A stretch of 64,000 bases of DNA from Kordiimonadaceae bacterium. GTDB lineage: Bacteria > Pseudomonadota > Alphaproteobacteria > Sphingomonadales > Kordiimonadaceae. Every line of letters starts with the position of its first letter. Position 1 is the stretch's first letter. The notes beneath the pieces were generated by a model that was not told where the DNA came from, searched no databases, and saw only the letters and a program-made list of their open reading frames with translations. This document shows positions 26,546-35,033 of the stretch, piece by piece. Position numbers and translations under genes: made by a program. The stretch lies in NCBI GenBank assembly GCA_017640725.1, contig JAEPQB010000001.1, forward strand, positions 806,001-870,000, given 5' to 3'.

Positions 26546-27634
26546 CTACTCTGATTTTCCGTTGATGACGGGATACCCCATGTTCATCCAGCCGAAGATG
26601 CCTTCATACATGGTTGCAGTGCGGGTGAACCCTCGGCTGCGCAGTCGGGATATGACATCGTCTGCCGCAGCCCTTGGGCACGAGCAATAGGCAACAATCT
26701 GCACATCCTTCGGCAGATCACCCACAACATCATCAAGATCCACATAATAAGGAAGCGGCACCGCTCCTTCGATGTGCACACGCTGCCAAACCGATGTAAC
26801 GCGTGTGTCCAACAGGACCATACGTTTTTTCTCTTCAAGAGCGACCAAAAGGTCTGCTGCAGAAACGTAAAGGCCGTCCTGAAGGTCAAATTCCGGGTCC
26901 GCACCATTTTTGTTAATCACATATTGATCTGGCATTGGCACGTCGCGCAGCACCACTTTGGACTGCTGCCATCCCATGGCGCGGCTGCGCAAAAAGGCGG
27001 TAAGGCCGTCAATCTCATCAGATGTCAGTCTGTCTTTCCAGGCCTCCATCGGCGTGCCGTCACGGCCTTCCCGGATAGCGTACCGGATGAATTCGTCCGA
27101 GTTATGCGACAGCGCTGATGGATTGCCGAGAGCCGGTGCAGTTACGCCCTCACCGTTCACCCCGTGGCATTCCGTGCAGTTTTCTGCGTACAAGTCTGCG
27201 CCTCTTGTGGCATCACCCTGAACCAAATCTTTGGTTATGCGTACGCGCTTCGTATCCGCCTGCCAGAAAAGCCAGTAGGTGAGGTCCCAGGTTTCATCCA
27301 ACGTTAGCGGTCCGCCAACCTCGTCAAGGTACCCTCCCATCGGTGTGCCATCACGGCCATATTGGATGGGGCGCAGCACTTCATGTGGCACGCCGGAACT
27401 GAAAAGGCTTTTACTGCGCAGCGACGGCGCGTGATCATTCACATACCCTTGCCGGTCCGCACCGTGGCAAAGCGAGCAGTAGCGCTGGTAATTGGCTGCG
27501 GCCTGCGCGGACTGTTCGTCTGTCAGCTTGCGCGGATCCCGGATGGTTCGATAGTCGTAGTCTTCAGAAACAGCTGCTGATTCTGCGGCCAAGAGCAGGC
27601 CAAAAAAGAGGCTTAAAAGGGTGTGGATGCGCAC
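26546..27634 (-). CDS. Dihaem c-type cytochrome fused to rhodanese
   Basis: A 362-residue exported fusion. After the signal peptide come two class I cytochrome c domains with haem motifs CSLCHG (residues about 53-58) and CTECHG (about 155-160), each with a following Met in GTPM that could be the sixth ligand. The C-terminal third is a rhodanese domain with LLDTRVTSVWQRVHIEGAVPLPYY and the active Cys in VAYCSCPRAAADDV. The combination suggests periplasmic sulfur transfer coupled to electron transport, as in thiosulfate or sulfide handling. No sox genes are nearby. It stands alone and converges on the VOC gene. Confidence 0.85.
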   Translation of the reverse strand: MRIHTLLSLFFGLLLAAESAAVSEDYDYRTIRDPRKLTDEQSAQAAANYQRYCSLCHGADRQGYVNDHAPSLRSKSLFSSGVPHEVLRPIQYGRDGTPMGGYLDEVGGPLTLDETWDLTYWLFWQADTKRVRITKDLVQGDATRGADLYAENCTECHGVNGEGVTAPALGNPSALSHNSDEFIRYAIREGRDGTPMEAWKDRLTSDEIDGLTAFLRSRAMGWQQSKVVLRDVPMPDQYVINKNGADPEFDLQDGLYVSAADLLVALEEKKRMVLLDTRVTSVWQRVHIEGAVPLPYYVDLDDVVGDLPKDVQIVAYCSCPRAAADDVISRLRSRGFTRTATMYEGIFGWMNMGYPVINGKSE

Positions 27635-28038
27635 GAACTTACCTTTCCGTAGGTGCCTGACGGCATTCTTTCAGGCTCATGCCCCTTTGTAGTGCCCGAT
27701 TACTGTAATGCTATACTATATTGTTGACCTGCGGCACCGTAACACACCTAGCAAGAAACACTAGGAATAGTCGGCTTTTCTAAACCTAAGTCTAGGGATT
27801 CGTTTGGTATTCTCGAACAACATTCCAACTACTTCTTGGCCGCTTTTGTCTGTGATTGAGGATGCATGTAGCTGCCGGAACACAGAAATTCAACAGTAGC
27901 ACACCACGGGCTAGCAGGCGGTGTTTGTCATCAAACTTCACGAGTAAACACCGGTATTTATTAAAGTTTTTCGCGTCATTTGCAATTCATCGCAATCAAT
28001 TTCATGGTGCTTGTCGAAACGTTGTGGGGTGTGTTGCC
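27635..28038. other. 404-bp intergenic region, cytochrome to DUF1996 gene
   Basis: This gap holds the divergent upstream regions of the cytochrome-rhodanese gene and the DUF1996 gene. A weak inverted repeat CCTAG-N9-CTAGG lies at 27747-27765. The DUF1996 reading frame stays open upstream to 27856, but that extension is low in family resemblance and lacks a signal peptide, so I treat it as leader. No RNA gene was recognised. Confidence 0.5.
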
Positions 28039-29973
28039 ATGAAGCATAAGACGACCATTACAGGCACAATTATTTCTCTTTCTGCGACATTGGCTGGAAG
28101 CGTGCACGCACAAAGTGGGACGAGAATTACCGCCTTTGACCCCTCCACTGGCTTTAGCCTGGGCAACCCCGTAGTGCAGCAACTGACGGTTACACCTGGC
28201 TCTGACGTCAAAATGGTTCTTGAGGCCCCTGAGGGCATTTCAAATGCGCGGCTATTGCGTTCCACTGGCAGCAGTAATTGTCCATCGTTTCAGCAGGATG
28301 ACAACACAGTTCCGTTCGAATTCACCATCACTGCGCCCGCTGAGGAAGCCATCTGCGATTACACGCTTCATATGTGGGAACCAAATTGGGCATACGCTGG
28401 CAACGAGGATTTTACGCTTAATTTCAGCTTTGTTGTGCCGACTGCCCCTGAGGACAGTTTTGAGCACCCTGAAGGTAGCAACCACATTGCATATACTCGT
28501 GGGAGCAGTGATTTTTCTGACTTTCTGGTTGGAGAACTTGCGCCGTCCAGAAGTGCCCACGGCAATCGGTTTACCTGTGTTGTGAGCCATTTCAGCTATG
28601 ACGATCCAATCGTTTTTCCAGGCGACCCTGGGCGCGCGCATTTACATATGTTCTGGGGCAATACTCGCACAAACGCTCATTCCACACCGGAAACGTTGCC
28701 TTTTGAGGGCAACAGCAGCTGTCAAGGCGGGATCAATTACCGGGTTGGCGCCTGGATGCCTGCGCTGTTTAATGAAGCGGGTGAAGTGGTTATCCCTGAC
28801 CGGTTGTTTGTCTACTATAAAACCTTCCTCAGGGCAGGCGGCAACTATGAGGCCGTGCAACCAGTGCCGCAGGGTCTGGAAATGCTGGCGTCCCGGTCCA
28901 CAATGAATTACGGAAACCAGATCACCATCGGCCGAACCGACATCAACGGCGATGAGATGCTTGAAGCCAGCATTGCTTTCCCCTCCTGTGTCGCGACTGT
29001 TGATGGCACAATGGCAGGTCAGCCAATCTTGTCGCACCGGCAGATGCCCGGTGACTTGGCAGGCACGATCAACAGCCATGTGTCCTATCCGGGCGGGCCG
29101 AACTCCAATGAGGTTGATTGCCCGAACACTCACCCTTACCGCTTCCCAACACCTCAGTTTCAAGTTGCTTTCAGAATGTCAGAGGCCGGTGAAAACCCAT
29201 ATCTTTCCTCCGATGCCATGATGAATGCTGCACCGCTTTCGACATTGCATGGCGACTATATTTTTGGGATGGATCCTCTCACTAGCGAACTCATGGTTCG
29301 ATGTGTGCAAGAGGCAAGAAACTGCACTTTTGATGGCGGCACTTCGGCATTATCAGAACGTTTCTATAGCGCCGAGACCGGTTACAGGCTGTATGAAACG
29401 GGAGTTCGGCTCTATGAAGATGTGGACCGAACACCGTTTGGCACCAGCCTGCCGCCCATGCTTGCTGACCATGATCACGATCCACTTCCTGAGCCAGAGC
29501 CCGTTCCAGAACCAGAGCCAGAACCGACACCTGAACCAGAACCGACGCCGGACCCTGTTCCCGAACCTGACCCGGCGCCAGAACCAACACCTGCACCCAA
29601 AATTCAGGCCGAGTTCTTCCTCTATAACGCCAGAACGGGTAGTCTGCTGGCGAGCGTACCGGACGGTGCGCGGTTTTATCCCTGGCTTGCAGACCACGCC
29701 GTCAACATAAAAGCGAGCACCAACATTGAAGTTGGCAGCGTAGAATTCATGGTTCGTGAATTGGGCAGCTTTACCGACAACGCACAGCCCTACTTCGCCT
29801 TCGGCGATGACAATGGCAGTGCGTTTGGATTTGGGCGAGCGCTCGGCGCGGGCCGTCATCAGGTCACCGCCCGATTTTATGAGCAAGCGGACTTGGGAGG
29901 ATCATACCTCGGAGAGGCGACCGTCACCTTTTTCATAAGAGGCAAAAAAGGCGGAGACGCGAAGGTTCGTTGA
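28039..29973 (+). CDS. Exported DUF1996-like protein with Pro-Glu linker
   Basis: A 644-residue exported protein. The signal peptide is at residues 1-24 (TIISLSATLAGSVHAQ). A domain of about 110 residues is followed by a DUF1996-like region with DPIVFPGDPGRAHLHMFWGN, FEGNSSCQGGINYRVGAWMPAL and a YGNQITIGRTD segment; DUF1996 is known mostly from fungal secreted proteins and some bacteria, of unknown function. A linker of alternating Pro, Glu and Asp (residues about 483-521) leads to a C-terminal beta-rich domain of about 120 residues with an RHQVTARFYEQADLGG edge, like an Ig-type or carbohydrate-binding module. The architecture resembles secreted polysaccharide- or surface-binding proteins. 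Confidence 0.7.
   Translation: MKHKTTITGTIISLSATLAGSVHAQSGTRITAFDPSTGFSLGNPVVQQLTVTPGSDVKMVLEAPEGISNARLLRSTGSSNCPSFQQDDNTVPFEFTITAPAEEAICDYTLHMWEPNWAYAGNEDFTLNFSFVVPTAPEDSFEHPEGSNHIAYTRGSSDFSDFLVGELAPSRSAHGNRFTCVVSHFSYDDPIVFPGDPGRAHLHMFWGNTRTNAHSTPETLPFEGNSSCQGGINYRVGAWMPALFNEAGEVVIPDRLFVYYKTFLRAGGNYEAVQPVPQGLEMLASRSTMNYGNQITIGRTDINGDEMLEASIAFPSCVATVDGTMAGQPILSHRQMPGDLAGTINSHVSYPGGPNSNEVDCPNTHPYRFPTPQFQVAFRMSEAGENPYLSSDAMMNAAPLSTLHGDYIFGMDPLTSELMVRCVQEARNCTFDGGTSALSERFYSAETGYRLYETGVRLYEDVDRTPFGTSLPPMLADHDHDPLPEPEPVPEPEPEPTPEPEPTPDPVPEPDPAPEPTPAPKIQAEFFLYNARTGSLLASVPDGARFYPWLADHAVNIKASTNIEVGSVEFMVRELGSFTDNAQPYFAFGDDNGSAFGFGRALGAGRHQVTARFYEQADLGGSYLGEATVTFFIRGKKGGDAKVR
29485..29597 (+). repeat. 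Pro-Glu/Thr-rich linker repeats
   Basis: Within the DUF1996 protein, codons for Pro-Glu, Pro-Thr and Pro-Asp dipeptides repeat imperfectly, giving a rigid extended linker of about 38 residues that separates the DUF1996 region from the C-terminal domain. The unit is too short and irregular for a CRISPR array. Confidence 0.85.
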
Positions 29974-30047
29974 CGGGGTCTAAGCATGGGGTAGTTGAAC
30001 TATCGTGTGCAGGTCGTTTGGAATTATGATTGTCGGGTTGAATTGGG

Positions 30048-30599
30048 TTACCATCGGTCAGGTGCAGAAATGCCCAGTGCTTCTTTAATTACCTTGCTCA
30101 GGCGTTGGCCATCATCCATGACCGAGAGGCAGCCTGTATAAACACTGAATTCGATATCGGCTTCTGCGCTCAGGATTCGATAATAAATGGTGCCCTGATC
30201 TGTGATCATATATTTGTCGCAGTGGTCATCTTTCAGCCGAAGAACCTCGCGCTGGACAATACCGAATACAACGGGGTCCAACTTGATAGGCTCGGTTTGT
30301 TTATTTTCTTTGATCTGGGGGTGGGAAAGGCCGCGCAGCTTCAGCGAACCGTCGCTGAATAACTGAATACTGTATCTTGGCCCCGTACCCCAGCCACCAC
30401 CAGTGCGCGATATGCGAATGGCAGCCCTGCCCTTAGTTTGCTCCTGCAATTCATTGCGCGGCTTTAGGATATCTTCAATTGGTTTTTTGGTGCTGGTTGT
30501 TGGCGGTTCTTGCCCCAAAGCATGGACGTTGGTTCCTGCTAACGTTACCGCCAAAACAAAACCACACAGGCCCATTTTTCGCGCGTACCGCATGGTCAT
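30048..30599 (-). CDS. Exported DUF6438-like protein, operon gene 3
   Basis: A 183-residue exported protein with signal MRYARKMGLCGFVLAVTLAG and a soluble domain that starts IRISRTGGGWGTGPRYSIQLFSDGSLKLRG and contains QGTIYYRILSAEADIEFSVYTGC. The GPRYSIQLFSDG strand resembles the conserved part of DUF6438 proteins, so this is a tentative match. Its ATG at 30599 shares one base with the preceding stop (TGATG), which shows translational coupling to the large gene upstream. An ATG at 30593 is equally possible. Function unknown. Confidence 0.6.
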   Translation of the reverse strand: MTMRYARKMGLCGFVLAVTLAGTNVHALGQEPPTTSTKKPIEDILKPRNELQEQTKGRAAIRISRTGGGWGTGPRYSIQLFSDGSLKLRGLSHPQIKENKQTEPIKLDPVVFGIVQREVLRLKDDHCDKYMITDQGTIYYRILSAEADIEFSVYTGCLSVMDDGQRLSKVIKEALGISAPDRW

Positions 30600-32590
30600 C
30601 AGTCTGGCTCTATGAACATGCATTTGTCGCCGCTGAGAACACCGTCGCATTGCCCTAACACGCGCCACCGCCAAGATTGATAAATTGAAATGACCGACGC
30701 ACAGCCGGGTCCATGGATAGTATCTGGACGCCTGAACTGGTCCAGTTGACAGGTCTCTCCTGCGCGCATTTCATAAGCGGCAGCTTCCACCAGCGGAGAA
30801 GTCAATCCAGCCAACCGGTTGAAGGCATCCCGCCTCGTATCTTTATATTTGTCGCCCTTGTACAAAAGCTCCATCAAGCTAATGCCGCCCATCGCGTTGT
30901 ATTTCCACATTTTGATCCACGCCTCTGGGCTATAAACACCTCCGTAATGATGAATCTTAAGGAATTTTGCATAGTTCCACATGCCGAGCGGGTCGCCCTG
31001 ATCAGCCGATTTTTTTGCCCAATAGAGACCCTTATAGGTATTGGTTTTCATCCACCCCCGTTCGCCCCAGGTTTTTGCCAACGCCGTATACTCAGGCCCA
31101 TAGGCCGCAGCAATCATGGCCTGCGACGGTGCGTGGCCTGCCTCTGCCGCGCGGTACCGCCAATAACGCTCCTGCCATTTGTCTTTTAGCCCGCCTTGTG
31201 CGTAAACCACAGAAAGGAAGTACATGGCCTCTGCATCCCCCTCTTCGATCCGGAAATAGAGAGGGAGAAACTTGTCTGCGAAACCAACAGCCCGCAAATA
31301 AGTATCCGCGAGCGGTGTAAAGCCCGCAGAATACAGGCGTCGTTTGTCCATGGCATGAAAGCCATTGATGTGAACTTGTTTCAGGCCGGGACAACTGCTC
31401 TGCGCCGCGACTGTCAACTTCCTGATCACCGTGTCCAGTTCAGCACCTGGAGTGCCAGTTTCACCTGCTCTTGGCGGCAAAAAGACGCTTGGTTTGCTTG
31501 TGACAGCATCGAACGTGACAATAGGAGCACACCAATCAGGGTCACTGGTGTCAGGGGTCGCTAACGGGCTGATGCCCTTCCGCAGGAAAAAGTCGGTTTC
31601 AATGTCTTGTGCGGTTGCAAAAACGTCATGGGTGCTATCATTGATCGGACAGTGTCTATTGGAAAACGCGCCCTCTGTAGTGAGGATTCCCGCACTGGAA
31701 AAGTCAGGCAGAATCTCCTCAAGCCTGATGGGGTGGATCATAAAATCGTTGAAAAGCCGCCAAGGGTTTAGGCGCCTGTCAGCCTTTGCATATTGCCTGG
31801 GAATATTCAGCGACCTGGCAATTAGGCCAACCTTAAGCCACAGAACATCGCGTATTTTTTCATCAACATCGTCTATTTCCGTTAATTGTCCACTACGCCG
31901 AACGGGTCCTTTGGAATATTTGTTGTATTTCTTGTCCCCGTAATTATGCAGGTCAAAAAAGGCCCGGAAAGTGGCGCCGGTTTCCGTGTGTCCCTTGGAC
32001 AAGTGATGGGCATAACGCTCATCAATGTAGGCAAACCCCTCCTCGCGCGGCACATTGCTTGTGGCAAGGCGAAGGCTTCCGTCCTCCTTTGATCGGAAAT
32101 TTTCGAGAGAGTATTTGAGAATGTCCGCATTCACCTGCAGCTTGAAAAACTCCTCCAGCAGCTTTTGAAGATGGGTGAATTTGGTGGCTTGATCCCGCAG
32201 GTGGCTGCGCTGCATTTCGTCTTGCAATACCGGGTCTGACGAGCCCGCAATATAATCCTCCACGACTTCATCAGGATAGAGGTTGAACGAAAAAGACTGC
32301 TGCATCACTGCCTGGATATGGTCCTTGATTTGGTCGTCCTCAAAGAAATCCGGGAAATATGGGTTTTCAATGTGCTTGGTCGCCAAAGAGGCAACAAATC
32401 CCCTTGCATCAACATCGATTTGGCCATCAATGATGCGTTGCACAATCGGGAAATTGTAAGTGGGTGCACAGGCATTTGCCCGAATCTCAGCGGGCAAGGC
32501 AACAGTTCTTTGTGGCGCCCAAATGAAGGCCAGCCCAGCTAGCGCCACAACCATCCATAATATGTATGTTGGTTTCGCTTCGGTCCGCAT
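30599..32590 (-). CDS. Exported Sel1-like helical protein, operon gene 2
   Basis: A 663-residue protein with one N-terminal hydrophobic segment (YILWMVVALAGLAFIWAP) that could be a signal peptide or anchor. The N-terminal 400 residues have no family I recognise. The C-terminal third contains Sel1-like repeats: GDAEAMYFLSVVYAQGGL, GHAPSQAMIAAAYGPEY and GDPLGMWNYAKFLKIHHYGG. Cys residues at several positions in the mature part (CAPTYNF, CPGLKQ, CQLDQF) hint at periplasmic disulfides. It starts 2 nt past the stop of the upstream gene and overlaps the next start. Sel1 domains usually mediate protein contacts; no further role can be given. Confidence 0.7.
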   Translation of the reverse strand: MRTEAKPTYILWMVVALAGLAFIWAPQRTVALPAEIRANACAPTYNFPIVQRIIDGQIDVDARGFVASLATKHIENPYFPDFFEDDQIKDHIQAVMQQSFSFNLYPDEVVEDYIAGSSDPVLQDEMQRSHLRDQATKFTHLQKLLEEFFKLQVNADILKYSLENFRSKEDGSLRLATSNVPREEGFAYIDERYAHHLSKGHTETGATFRAFFDLHNYGDKKYNKYSKGPVRRSGQLTEIDDVDEKIRDVLWLKVGLIARSLNIPRQYAKADRRLNPWRLFNDFMIHPIRLEEILPDFSSAGILTTEGAFSNRHCPINDSTHDVFATAQDIETDFFLRKGISPLATPDTSDPDWCAPIVTFDAVTSKPSVFLPPRAGETGTPGAELDTVIRKLTVAAQSSCPGLKQVHINGFHAMDKRRLYSAGFTPLADTYLRAVGFADKFLPLYFRIEEGDAEAMYFLSVVYAQGGLKDKWQERYWRYRAAEAGHAPSQAMIAAAYGPEYTALAKTWGERGWMKTNTYKGLYWAKKSADQGDPLGMWNYAKFLKIHHYGGVYSPEAWIKMWKYNAMGGISLMELLYKGDKYKDTRRDAFNRLAGLTSPLVEAAAYEMRAGETCQLDQFRRPDTIHGPGCASVISIYQSWRWRVLGQCDGVLSGDKCMFIEPD

Positions 32591-32592
32591 GA

Positions 32593-33621
32593 TTAAAGCA
32601 CCCAAACACCGTCCGGGGACTTGCACATTTTGTTGGTTTCAGATTTCTCGTCAACCGTCACATCAACAGTTTTGCATTCGGTCTTCACGGCACTTTGTTG
32701 CTCTTCGGTCTCATTCTTCTTCAAAAGGGCGCGCGTTTCTTTCACTTCTTCTTTTGAATAATAGGTTGTTTTGTCTTCATCAGCTGGACGCTGCGACCGG
32801 TCTGCGGCGCGTTGTCTCCTAGCTTCTCGCGCTGCTGATTTGGCATCACCAGACTTAAGCTTGGAGACCGCTTTGTCAGCGCCGACTTTTGAATCCAATG
32901 GTTGCGCCGCTAAATCGGCCTTCGGCACGTAGCCGGAAATCAGGCCATCAATATCAATAACAGCCCATTCGTCGCCAGGGTCCCCAACCCAGCCTGCAAC
33001 ATGCAGGACGGCCCCTGTTTTAAGCGCCTTGAGGGGCCGACGGGCTCTCTCACTTGCCATGTCACGCAAAAACGTTTTGCTGGCTACTTCGTAGTATCCG
33101 CCGTCAACCGTCATGCCGGCTGCGCTCAGCTTTTCAACGGGGCGCCGAAACTTCAGGCCAACTTCCTGCTCTTCTTGCTTGGTCTCCTTTGGGGTTACTG
33201 TCACCGTTTTTCCGGTTTCACTGGACTGGTAGGTGTGGGTTTCGCCGTCTGAATTTGTCTCCAAAGTTTCAGTAACCGCCTCGCCCATTTCGGCACGCTC
33301 GCCGCATGTGAGGTCGGCTACCATCGAAGCGGTGAGCATGGTGCCACTATATTGCGCAAGCACCGCAAGGTCGCTTGACCCCCCTGCCACCTGCTGCGCC
33401 AGCGAGCCCGCAAAAACAGACGCAACACTCGCCGTTGTGGCGCAGCCATCCTGGTCCTTAGGTCCTTTCATACCCCGGAGTAAGGCATCAACTGCTGAGC
33501 CGGGCACATCAAGTTTTGGTAGTTTAAACTGTGCGCTCGCGGTACCGGACATCGACAGCGCCAGCAAGCATGCGCCCGCCAGTGTTTTGATGGAATGAAG
33601 ACGGAACTGTTGTGTGATCAT
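32593..33621 (-). CDS. Exported SH3-like-domain protein, operon gene 1
   Basis: A 342-residue exported protein. The signal is LAGACLLALSMSGTASAQ. The N-terminal part (residues about 30-150) is Ala/Ser-rich and contains one Cys pair region (DQDGCATTASVAS, DLTCGERAEMG). The central region (about 195-245) resembles a bacterial SH3 domain: LKTGAVLHVAGWVGDPGDEWAVIDIDG then GYVPKADL. The C-terminus is charged and probably disordered or coiled (SAAREARRQRAADRSQRPAD), ending with a Cys pair. It is first of three coupled genes. A GGGGG stretch precedes the ATG. Function unknown; the SH3-like domain may bind peptidoglycan. Confidence 0.68.
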   Translation of the reverse strand: MITQQFRLHSIKTLAGACLLALSMSGTASAQFKLPKLDVPGSAVDALLRGMKGPKDQDGCATTASVASVFAGSLAQQVAGGSSDLAVLAQYSGTMLTASMVADLTCGERAEMGEAVTETLETNSDGETHTYQSSETGKTVTVTPKETKQEEQEVGLKFRRPVEKLSAAGMTVDGGYYEVASKTFLRDMASERARRPLKALKTGAVLHVAGWVGDPGDEWAVIDIDGLISGYVPKADLAAQPLDSKVGADKAVSKLKSGDAKSAAREARRQRAADRSQRPADEDKTTYYSKEEVKETRALLKKNETEEQQSAVKTECKTVDVTVDEKSETNKMCKSPDGVWVL

Positions 33622-33713
33622 TTCGTTACCCCCACCCTGAGAAGGCAACGATAACAGAAATTGGCGTTTTTTTTAAGGGCGTGTCTTCTTAACCCAATGG
33701 CGGTGCTTTTGAG

Positions 33714-34307
33714 TTAAGAGGTACCTTTTTTCAGGCCGCCAACAAACTGCAGAAACGTGCGCTGCGCTTCTTCCTGTGCTGCACGCGCGCCCTTTGACCG
33801 GACGATTGAAAGCGCAGCTTCCGTGAGGATGGCATTCAGCATCCTTACGACCAAATCTGCGTTTTCAATTTTGATTTCGCCGGATGCGTTTGCTTCCTCC
33901 AGCCATGCTTTCATTTGCGCGAGGCTGTGCTTTGTTTCAATTTTTCGGCAACGCTCCCACCCGATGGCTGCAGGACCCTCGATGATCAGAATTTTGGCAA
34001 CATCGAAGTCGGTCAGTGCCTCCAGCCACGACAAACTGGTACCAATCAGCTGCTCAAAAGGAGAAGACGCGGCCTCATTATTCTCGAGTGCCTGCTGAAT
34101 AGCACCCTTCGATTCCCTTTCGTACACCGCTGCAACCAGGTCCTCCACAGACGCATAATGATGATACATGGCACCCCGGCTGACGCCAGCGGCATCCAGG
34201 ATGGTACGGGTCGTCGTGCCCTGTACGCCTTCCGCAATAATAAGCTTTCTGGCGGTTTCGATCAGGCGGTTGCGGGTCGCTTCTCTGCGTTGTTCTTGAG
34301 TAGGCAC
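33714..34307 (-). CDS. TetR family repressor
   Basis: A 197-residue TetR regulator. The helix-turn-helix reads RKLIIAEGVQGTTTRTILDAAGVSRGAMYHHY (residues about 21-52). The C-terminal ligand domain has FVGGLKKG at its end. It faces the SnoaL-like gene across three evenly spaced 17-bp palindromes, so it most likely represses itself and that gene. Confidence 0.92.
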   Translation of the reverse strand: MPTQEQRREATRNRLIETARKLIIAEGVQGTTTRTILDAAGVSRGAMYHHYASVEDLVAAVYERESKGAIQQALENNEAASSPFEQLIGTSLSWLEALTDFDVAKILIIEGPAAIGWERCRKIETKHSLAQMKAWLEEANASGEIKIENADLVVRMLNAILTEAALSIVRSKGARAAQEEAQRTFLQFVGGLKKGTS

Positions 34308-34330
34308 TAAATTTTCCGAATATCACCTAT

Positions 34331-34347
34331 ACAGATCAGTGATCTGT
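34331..34347. promoter_or_regulatory. TetR operator 1
   Basis: ACAGATCAGTGATCTGT is a perfect 8-1-8 palindrome, 24 bp before the TetR start. It is the best of three related 17-bp sites in this gap. Confidence 0.7.
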
Positions 34348-34356
34348 TTTTCATTT

Positions 34357-34373
34357 ACAGACTGCCGGTCTGT
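34357..34373. promoter_or_regulatory. TetR operator 2
   Basis: ACAGACTGCCGGTCTGT shares the ACAGA/TCTGT arms with operator 1 and starts 26 bp further on. Confidence 0.65.
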
Positions 34374-34383
34374 ATGTATATAT

Positions 34384-34400
34384 ACCGACCATTGGTCTGT
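34384..34400. promoter_or_regulatory. TetR operator 3
   Basis: ACCGACCATTGGTCTGT keeps the GGTCTGT arm and an inner GACCA/TGGTC palindrome. It starts 27 bp after operator 2 and ends 22 bp before the SnoaL-like start, so occupancy would block that promoter. Confidence 0.65.
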
Positions 34401-34421
34401 TATATATCAAAGGATAGAAAA

Positions 34422-34802
34422 ATGAAACACGAATCCACTAATGAAGTTCCAGAGGCGTTTGACCATTATCTGGCGGCATGGAATGAGACGGATGTCACCA
34501 AGATCCGTGGTCATTTTGAACGCTCTTGCACTGACGATGTGTTTTTTGTCGATCCTACCGCGACAACGCGCACGATCGATGAACTCACAGCTTTTGCGGT
34601 TAAGGTGCGCACCGAACGGCCAAATGTGCACAATCGCCGGATTACTGGCGTGGACGGCCATAACCTGCGCTATCGCTACCTTTGGGAAATCTATGACAAT
34701 GACAAATTGGTGTTGCACGGCATGGATGTCACTACGATCAATGAAGACGGCAAGATCGTTCAGATCGACGGCTTCTATGGCGACTTTCCAGAAATGGAAT
34801 AA
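34422..34802 (+). CDS. SnoaL-like/NTF2-fold protein
   Basis: A 126-residue NTF2-like protein of the SnoaL type. AFDHYLAAWNETDVTKIRGHFERSC opens the cone-shaped fold, FVDPTATTRTIDELTAF follows, and EDGKIVQIDGFYGDFPE ends it. The substrate is unknown; members include isomerases, cyclases and ligand-binding proteins. The ATG at 34422 has AGGA upstream. It is divergent from the TetR gene and is its probable target. Confidence 0.85.
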   Translation: MKHESTNEVPEAFDHYLAAWNETDVTKIRGHFERSCTDDVFFVDPTATTRTIDELTAFAVKVRTERPNVHNRRITGVDGHNLRYRYLWEIYDNDKLVLHGMDVTTINEDGKIVQIDGFYGDFPEME

Positions 34803-35033
34803 CGCGACTTAGGTGGACCTGAAGATGCAAATTCCCGTACTGAAATTGCCTTCGCGTTTGACTGTTTGGGAGACGATCGCGCTGTCTCTCAATCAGGGCG
34901 CGCTCGTGCAGATGGCGACGAACAGTTCAAATGTAGCCATCTGCGCCGACGAGCTTTATTTGACGATGAAGGAAAGTCCGTCCAGGACACGGCAGGTGAC
35001 GGAGTAAAAGACCTCGGCGACTTTCCTTTACGT
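34803..35033. other. 231-bp gap after the SnoaL-like gene
   Basis: Two overlapping plus-strand frames pass through here, one of 64 codons from a GTG at 34813 and one from 34866 that runs into the amine oxidase gene. Neither resembles a family I know, and neither has a good ribosome-binding site. It may be decayed coding sequence or plain spacer between convergent genes. Confidence 0.35.

Noticed and set aside
29485-29597. Short repeats considered as a CRISPR array
   Set aside because: They are in-frame Pro-Glu codons of variable spacing inside a gene.
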